A DNA stretch of 22,041 bases from a virus. Below are positions 18,006 to 22,041 of the stretch, one piece after another (position 1 is the stretch's first letter; each line of letters begins with the position of its first letter). The position numbers were made by a program, and so were the translations under genes. The notes under the pieces were generated by a model. It was not told the DNA's origin, made no database searches, and saw nothing but the letters and a program-made list of their open reading frames with translations. Location: the IMG/VR virus record IMGVR_UViG_3300042294_004327, positions 1 to 22,041 of that record; one strand, 5' to 3'.

Positions 18006-18908
18006 TTAGTCTTCAAACCCGTATGACATAGCTTCAGGCTTAGAAGCCATATAGTCTTTATAAACTTTGCCGAAAGATCTTTCGAATTCTCTTTTGCCAA
18101 TCTCTTCAATGTCGCCCTCTTCGCGCTCTAAAGCTTCAATGTCTTGATCTGAATTCTCAGCAGAAGCATACTTAACAGCACCAGCTCTAATTAAGGCGCT
18201 AGCAGCTTTGGTAGCAGAGCCAACATCAGCCCCGCCCCGTTGGATAGCCTTTACTAGATCAGATCCTTTTTGGACTTGGTCGGCAATGTTCTCTACTCTT
18301 GCATAATAGGTCTTAAGGTCATCAGAAAGCTCGACCCCAGCCGCAGACATTTCATCTGGTGTTAGAATTTCATATTCAGCCTCTTCCATAAAGCGAGCAG
18401 CCTTAGGGGCTTTAGGAGCTGCTGGCTTACCGTTCTCGACAGGTTCAGCACTCTTAACAGCCTTCTCAACTTCTTGGGGAGCAGCTTGAGCCCCTTGAGA
18501 ATAATCTTTCTCGGCTTTAGCCAATTGTGAAATGACTCGAGCTGTATAACCTTTAACAGCATCAGCACCAGGAACCTTCATGTCTGGATTCTCAGCTTTT
18601 AAATCACTGACAATCTCAGCAACAGCAGCTTTAATAGCATTGCGGTATTGATCTTCGTTCTTAGCAGGGTTGGTGTTGTTCTCGTATTTACCGAACACTT
18701 TGTCAAATAATGATTTAGAAATCATATCAACAACCTCTTCTCTTGACTTGCCTAAAGAGTCAGCAATGCTACCAATCAAGTACCCCCTGCCTGGTGCTGT
18801 TCCAATTGCACCTCTTAAAGATGAACCGAACGTTTCGTAGTCTGCTGTTACTGGAGACAGCTCACCGAGAAGCTGTTCAAAGAGAGAGTCAAATTGCTTA
18901 GTTGCCAT
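18006..18908 (-). CDS. Ala/Glu-rich protein behind a late promoter, probable head or core protein
   Basis: The 300-residue protein starts MATKQFDSLFEQLLGELSPV. It has an alpha-helical first half, an Ala/Pro/Lys linker (APQEVEKAVKSAEPVENGKP, AAPKAPKAARFMEEAEYEIL) and a second helical-acidic half ending ASKPEAMSYGFED. LLGE near the start and FMEEA in the linker resemble (L/I)-x-E cleavage sites. GC and Ala content are higher than in neighbours. The TATAAATA octamer 8 nt upstream marks it as a late gene. A scaffold or internal head protein is a reasonable inference, but no known T4 protein is recognised. Confidence 0.65.
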   Translation of the reverse strand: MATKQFDSLFEQLLGELSPVTADYETFGSSLRGAIGTAPGRGYLIGSIADSLGKSREEVVDMISKSLFDKVFGKYENNTNPAKNEDQYRNAIKAAVAEIVSDLKAENPDMKVPGADAVKGYTARVISQLAKAEKDYSQGAQAAPQEVEKAVKSAEPVENGKPAAPKAPKAARFMEEAEYEILTPDEMSAAGVELSDDLKTYYARVENIADQVQKGSDLVKAIQRGGADVGSATKAASALIRAGAVKYASAENSDQDIEALEREEGDIEEIGKREFERSFGKVYKDYMASKPEAMSYGFED

Positions 18909-18916
18909 ATGTATAT

Positions 18917-18924
18917 TATTTATA
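18917..18924 (-). promoter_or_regulatory. T4-type late promoter octamer TATAAATA
   Basis: An exact TATAAATA on the minus strand lies 8 nt before the ATG at 18908 and overlaps the last codons of the upstream gene (stop at 18920-18922). The predicted mRNA leader is only about 3 nt. Confidence 0.6.
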
Positions 18925-19300
18925 CGTTCTGGACCTGAATCTCCAAGATCTTATTATAATATTGAGAAGGATTAATATTTTTAATTTTAATACTTTGAAT
19001 CTGATTCAAAAGATCTTCATCAAGACCGACTAAAGATGTCAGACGGTAGTCAAAATAAATGAGCCCTTCGGAAGGGTAATGTTCGGTACGAAAAGGAATG
19101 GGTATTTCAAAAGACTCTTTAACATTCTTAGAATTAATTAAAGTTACCTGAATGTAGTAATGAGTGCGTTTAAAGATGAGAAGCCTTCCTTGTTTGATTG
19201 TCTTCTGACCGAGGGTAAACTTTATAGGAGATTGTAACATCTGGGTGAGGTACTCTTCCCCGGGCATGCCATCTACGTAAGTTGAATTTACAGATATCAT
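18920..19300 (-). CDS. unknown protein between late genes
   Basis: The 126-residue protein begins MISVNSTYVDGMPGEEYLTQ. It alternates hydrophobic strands (GRLLIFKRTHYYIQVTLINS, SFEIPIPFRTEHY, EGLIYFDYRLTSL) and ends with a helix and strand. It looks like a beta-rich domain, as often seen in virion parts. Its end overlaps the late promoter of the next gene. It starts 1 nt after the stop of the 19302 gene. No family is recognised. Confidence 0.6.
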   Translation of the reverse strand: MISVNSTYVDGMPGEEYLTQMLQSPIKFTLGQKTIKQGRLLIFKRTHYYIQVTLINSKNVKESFEIPIPFRTEHYPSEGLIYFDYRLTSLVGLDEDLLNQIQSIKIKNINPSQYYNKILEIQVQNV

Positions 19301-19301
19301 A

Positions 19302-19688
19302 TTATTTGTTCATGAAGGCAGCTTTCTGCCCAGCAGGCATGGGGGCTAGCTTATCATTAAAGTATTGCCAAAACTCTTTAGGGTCAGGTGAGGTCTTAAT
19401 AACCGCAATAACTTCAACATCATTGCAATTAACAGCTCTATAATTTTGCATAAAAATATCATATACTATAACCAAATTCTTAGAAGCCGGATCGTACTTA
19501 GGAGGTTGGGTTGAGGGTTCAAAGTTTAAAATATTTCTTCCAAGCTGAGACATTAGAAGACCACGATCATTGGTACACAGCATACGGCGATAGTCACCGT
19601 AGCCAGGCTTTTCGATCCGTCTCCGGAATCTCAGCTCAACAACATTAGTCATTAATAGCTGAGCTAATGCTGCGCGTCCTAATCTCAT
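19302..19688 (-). CDS. WYL_2/DUF2693-like small beta-barrel protein
   Basis: The 128-residue protein has LLMTNVVELRFRRRIEKPGY followed by YRRMLCTNDRGLL, then NLVIVYDIFMQNYRAVNCND and VEVIAVIKT. This order (V-x-(L/V)-x-F-x-(K/R)...R-x-M-x-C-T-x-(N/D)...N-L-x-x-V-(W/Y)-D-(L/I)...(W/Y)-R...V...V) resembles the SH3-like WYL_2 (DUF2693) family found in phages. The C-terminal PKEFWQYFNDKLAPMPAGQK is an extension. It overlaps the co-chaperonin gene by 4 nt. Function is unknown, and the family assignment is by memory of motifs. Confidence 0.6.
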   Translation of the reverse strand: MRLGRAALAQLLMTNVVELRFRRRIEKPGYGDYRRMLCTNDRGLLMSQLGRNILNFEPSTQPPKYDPASKNLVIVYDIFMQNYRAVNCNDVEVIAVIKTSPDPKEFWQYFNDKLAPMPAGQKAAFMNK

Positions 19689-20098
19689 TTCTTCTTTTTG
19701 TCTGTCTTCTTTTCTTCGTCGGTAATAGGTTTACAAATACCAAAAATGCGCTCTTCAGAAAGAAAGATAACCATCTTTCCATTCTTTTGAATTGATTGAA
19801 GACCTCTATCGCCCGGGAAGATGACAATGTCACCCGACTTAACCTGCTTACAAGCCGGTCCTGCTAGAATTACTTTTGCTACACGCCAGGCTCTGTGATC
19901 GATAACTGATTTAGGCAAATAAATGCCGTTACGAATAATCGACTCCCCGTCAGGTGACACATCAACGTACTCAGCTGAGATGACATTAGAAAGAAGTTCT
20001 ACAATTTCATAGTCCTCAGGCAAGGGTAAGTCTTTGTAGTCTTCAGGTGCGATTCCGTTATTTTCAGCCGCTAAACCGGCCATTGAGTTAGCTATCAT
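19685..20098 (-). CDS. GroES/gp31-like co-chaperonin
   Basis: The 137-residue protein has the beta-barrel layout of co-chaperonins: an N-terminal strand EDYEIVELLSNV, a long insert with SIIRNGIYLPKSVI in the place of the mobile loop, then VAKVILAGPACKQVKSGDIV and IFPGDRGLQSI (compare the GroES core V-x-x-x-G-x-x-x-x-V-K-x-G-D-x-V-I-F), and a C-terminal strand SEERIFGICKP. A Lys-rich tail follows. T4 gp31 replaces host GroES to fold the capsid protein, and a similar role is likely here. No GroEL is in the window. There is no clear promoter or Shine-Dalgarno at the start. Confidence 0.75.
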   Translation of the reverse strand: MIANSMAGLAAENNGIAPEDYKDLPLPEDYEIVELLSNVISAEYVDVSPDGESIIRNGIYLPKSVIDHRAWRVAKVILAGPACKQVKSGDIVIFPGDRGLQSIQKNGKMVIFLSEERIFGICKPITDEEKKTDKKKK

Positions 20099-20110
20099 AT
20101 ATGTTTAAAT

Positions 20111-20461
20111 TTAAGTTAATTGTTGACTAAGTTCCAGTAATTGTTTGGCCTCTCTTTGAGACATTTCTAGGTTCCGGGCTATGAGTTCTACTTTATTGTC
20201 CTCTTTGGTCTTCTCTTCTTTGACCTTCTTAATGTAGTTAATGAAAGGTACCTTGCCTTTAGGAAACAGTCTGAGTAAGAGCTTATAATGCTGCTCTTTT
20301 CCGATGTTGCCTAAGGCATTGGTACTTTCATTAATAGCACAACAAACTTGTGGAGAAGAAAAAGATAACCAGCGATTAATGAGGTATAAATTATACTCTT
20401 CAAGTGGTAGGTTACCTTTCTTGTTTTGAACAATGTCTTTGATGTAATCGAATATTTGCAT
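20111..20461 (-). CDS. 62: sliding clamp loader small subunit, T4 gp62-like
   Basis: In T4, gp62 and gp44 form the loader that places the sliding clamp on DNA. The 116-residue protein contains YLINRWLSFSSPQVCCAINE followed by STNALGNI and HYKLLLRLFPKGKV. These match, from memory, the core of short gp62 proteins in T4-like phages of marine bacteria (Y-x-x-(F/Y)-L-(I/V)-N-(R/K)-x-L-S ... N-E-x-N ... Q-(Y/H)-x-x-L-x-x-x-x-P/R-K-(G/K)). It ends with a helix pair, IARNLEMSQREAKQLLELSQ. It is shorter than T4 gp62 (187), as in that group. Neither the gp44 nor the gp43 gene is visible here. It has a divergent promoter region beside a GIY-YIG gene. Confidence 0.65.
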   Translation of the reverse strand: MQIFDYIKDIVQNKKGNLPLEEYNLYLINRWLSFSSPQVCCAINESTNALGNIGKEQHYKLLLRLFPKGKVPFINYIKKVKEEKTKEDNKVELIARNLEMSQREAKQLLELSQQLT

Positions 20462-20477
20462 AAATAAACATAGATAT

Positions 20478-20505
20478 AGTATATAGAAACTCTATACAAA
20501 ATCAA
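20478..20505 (-). promoter_or_regulatory. possible sigma70-like promoter for the clamp loader gene
   Basis: On the minus strand TTGATT (20500-20505) and TATACT (20478-20483) are spaced by 16 nt, and the ATG at 20461 follows 16 nt after the -10. The stretch also separates the loader gene from the divergent endonuclease gene at 20508. Confidence 0.4.
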
Positions 20506-20507
20506 TA

Positions 20508-21299
20508 ATGAAACAATTTTACATTTACAAAATAACAAATACGATAAACGGCATGATGTATATCGGGTCTCATTACGGGGGTATACATGATAATTATCTA
20601 GGTTCAGGCAAGCGCATTCTACAAGCTATTAAAAAATACGGTAAAGATAATTTTACAAAAGAAATATTAGAAATTCAACCCTCAAAACAATTACTTTTAG
20701 AACGAGAAAATTATTGGTTGAACAAATTAAAATGTGCAACTGATTCTCGGTATTATAATATGACTAATACAGCAGGTGGAGGATGTTTCTTAGATGGAAA
20801 AACAGAAAAGGAACGACAAAAAATAATAAATGAAAGTATACAAAGATTAAGAAAGTGGCATAATTCTTTATCATTAACAAATAAATTAAAAGAAAGAAAA
20901 AAATTATCTAAGATTGTTAAAAAATGGTGGAAAAAAATGTCTTGTGAAGAAAAAAAAGAATGGTGTGAAAAACGTATACTAAGACAAAAAGAAATTTGGA
21001 ATAACAAATCTATTGCTGAAAAAACAGCAATAACCCAAAAACGTTCGCAAGGTCAGCTTAAAAGATGGAAAAACATGTCTAAAGAAGAAAAAGGACTTCG
21101 GGGTAAAAAGATATCACAAATTTTAAAAGCTGTTCATAAAAATCGTACTCCAGAACAAAGAGCATTGATTGCTAAACGGCGCTCTAAAATGATGATAGGT
21201 ACTAAAATATGTAATGATGGTGTTAAAAACTATCGCAAGACACTTGAACAAATTAAGCTTTTGGGTTATAAAATAGGTAAGGTCACACAACAATCTTAG
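20508..21299 (+). CDS. GIY-YIG homing endonuclease (Seg-like), free-standing
   Basis: The 263-residue protein begins MKQFYIYKITNTINGMMYIG, with the GIY-like YIYKITN at residues 5-11 and YIG at 18-20. It continues with the catalytic Arg in GSGKRILQAI (R36) and the Glu in LLLERENYWL, the metal-binding site of GIY-YIG nucleases. The C-terminal half is a basic, repeat-like DNA-binding region (KWWKKMS, RWKNMSKEEKGLRGKKI). It ends KICNDGVKNYRKTLEQI, a closing block typical of phage Seg-type enzymes. It is on the opposite strand to both neighbours, is very AT-rich, and its last 17 nt overlap the 3' end of the next gene. Such enzymes insert beside essential phage genes and promote their own spread. 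Confidence 0.9.
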   Translation: MKQFYIYKITNTINGMMYIGSHYGGIHDNYLGSGKRILQAIKKYGKDNFTKEILEIQPSKQLLLERENYWLNKLKCATDSRYYNMTNTAGGGCFLDGKTEKERQKIINESIQRLRKWHNSLSLTNKLKERKKLSKIVKKWWKKMSCEEKKEWCEKRILRQKEIWNNKSIAEKTAITQKRSQGQLKRWKNMSKEEKGLRGKKISQILKAVHKNRTPEQRALIAKRRSKMMIGTKICNDGVKNYRKTLEQIKLLGYKIGKVTQQS

Positions 21300-21870
21300 T
21301 AGTCGCTACATGGACGTCTTGAAGAATTTCGTTAAAGATACCTTCAACTTCTGTCATAAAATCAATGGCCTTCTCTTCAGAGAGGTTAGTTGAGTAGGCA
21401 AAGTCAGGTGCCTTAGGACCAGCATTGATATTAATACCGAGGTGGATCAGTACAGCTCCGTTCTTCTCAGCTGCAATACTAACTGAAGCCTTCTTAGGTC
21501 CAAACTCAGTATTGATCATAATGTCGTCTCCATCAACATAGCCTTCAGTCTCCAAATACTTAGAACAGAGCAGTGAACCGACTTGAGCGTTCAACAAACG
21601 CTGAAACAAAACACCTCCCCAGATACCCTTATTAGGAATCTCCATAATAAAGTTCATAGCCATATCAGAGTAAATGTAGTCTTTGTTAAGAGAGTCTTCC
21701 AGATCAATCAAGTTATCAGTTACAAGCATTGGAGCAATAAACGAAACGATATTGCCTAAAGGTGAAACAGACTTCTTAAAAAACTTGTAAGCAAAACGAT
21801 CGTGAATCTCAACTCCCCCGTATAAATCTTCTCCGAATACTTCTTTTAGTTGTTCTCTAGTAATAATCAT
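21283..21870 (-). CDS. conserved-type T4-like phage protein of unknown function (DUF366-like by memory)
   Basis: The 195-residue protein begins MIITREQLKEVFGEDLYGGV and has the blocks KSVSPLGNIVSFIAPMLVTD, NLIDLEDSLNKDYIYSDMAM, DGDDIMINTEFGPKKASVSI and AVLIHLGININAGPKAPDFA, ending in a helix and VATTKIVV. The arrangement resembles the DUF366 type, which I recall from T4-like and other large phages and which has a biotin/lipoyl-ligase-like core, but a function is not established. A good promoter lies just upstream. Its stop is overlapped by the convergent endonuclease gene. Confidence 0.65.
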   Translation of the reverse strand: MIITREQLKEVFGEDLYGGVEIHDRFAYKFFKKSVSPLGNIVSFIAPMLVTDNLIDLEDSLNKDYIYSDMAMNFIMEIPNKGIWGGVLFQRLLNAQVGSLLCSKYLETEGYVDGDDIMINTEFGPKKASVSIAAEKNGAVLIHLGININAGPKAPDFAYSTNLSEEKAIDFMTEVEGIFNEILQDVHVATTKIVV

Positions 21871-21879
21871 AGTGTGTAA

Positions 21880-21907
21880 ATTATAAAAGCTATTCCGATT
21901 TCTTCAA
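21880..21907 (-). promoter_or_regulatory. sigma70-like promoter for the 21870 gene
   Basis: On the minus strand TTGAAG (21902-21907) and a perfect TATAAT (21880-21885) are spaced by 16 nt. The ATG at 21870 follows 9 nt after the -10 hexamer, so the leader would be about 2-3 nt. The -35 lies inside the 3' end of the upstream gene. Confidence 0.55.
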
Positions 21908-22041
21908 GGCACTTTGCCACTTTTCAATAAATTTCTTATTAGACTCTTCCCACTCCGGGGTCATGAACGAGTTGCCTAGCCCGTGATGCAGAACTGAGAT
22001 AGGTAGGGTTCCCATTTTAAGCTTCTTCTCATTTGCCTGTA
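21890..22041 (-). CDS. C-terminal end of an unknown protein (5' end outside window)
   Basis: The open frame enters from the right edge and stops with TAG at 21890-21892. The visible 49 residues include QANEKKLKMGTLPISVLHHG, then LGNSFMTPEWEESNKKF and a C-terminal helix ending ALKKSE. The LHHGLGNSFMTPEWEE segment could be an exposed motif, but no family is recognised. It is cotranscribed in the same direction as the 21870 gene but carries that gene's promoter in its 3' end. Confidence 0.55.
   Translation of the reverse strand, partial: QANEKKLKMGTLPISVLHHGLGNSFMTPEWEESNKKFIEKWQSALKKSE

Noticed and set aside
1-22041. tRNA genes, CRISPR arrays and rRNA
   Set aside because: No cloverleaf-like sequence with TTCGA arms and no regularly spaced repeats were seen in the short intergenic gaps; almost all sequence is coding.

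Overview
The window looks like part of a large, AT-rich genome of a T4-like contractile-tailed phage. Three recognisable T4-type genes support this: the tail completion/sheath-stabilising protein gp15, a gp62-like sliding clamp loader subunit and a GroES/gp31-like co-chaperonin. Three copies of the octamer TATAAATA, the -10 element of T4-type late promoters, sit just upstream of genes. The rest is dense small phage genes, often joined by ATGA stop/start overlaps, plus nucleotide-metabolism genes (ThyX, GMP reductase, dCMP deaminase). The host cannot be read from the sequence.

Layout. Positions 1-893 (+ strand) hold the 3' end of thyX, three small ORFs and a large inverted repeat at the convergent junction. 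Positions 894-4476 (- strand) hold two tail/virion-type genes, an unknown gene, an HExxH protein, an SDR dehydrogenase and the C-terminal half of GMP reductase. Positions 4348-5920 are the most interesting part. guaC is broken in two by a split intein placed exactly in front of the catalytic cysteine. A Vsr-like homing endonuclease gene lies between the intein halves. Positions 6465-15965 (- strand) are a long run of small accessory genes, including a phosphoesterase, coiled-coil proteins, tandem YopX-type paralogs, a second HExxH protein and two genes sharing an N-terminal tag, with sigma70-like and late-type promoters between them. Positions 16017-17885 (+ strand) hold five genes ending in dCMP deaminase. 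Positions 17872-20461 (- strand) hold virion-like genes, the co-chaperonin and the clamp loader gene. A GIY-YIG homing endonuclease on the opposite strand (20508-21299) and two more minus-strand genes close the window.

How the parts fit. ThyX and dCMP deaminase supply thymidylate. GMP reductase converts GMP to IMP and would help remodel purine pools. Making that enzyme here requires two polypeptides to find each other and splice in trans. Three proteins start with MNKDSK, and two of these continue LLAEA, resembling the short N-terminal capsid-targeting sequence of T4 internal head proteins (FIAE|A). This suggests a portable tag, with its own late promoter, that may send different cargo into the capsid. 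The DNA around two of the tagged genes shows a duplicated promoter-plus-tag module with unrelated bodies attached.

All calls come from reading the sequence and from remembered family features. No database search was possible.
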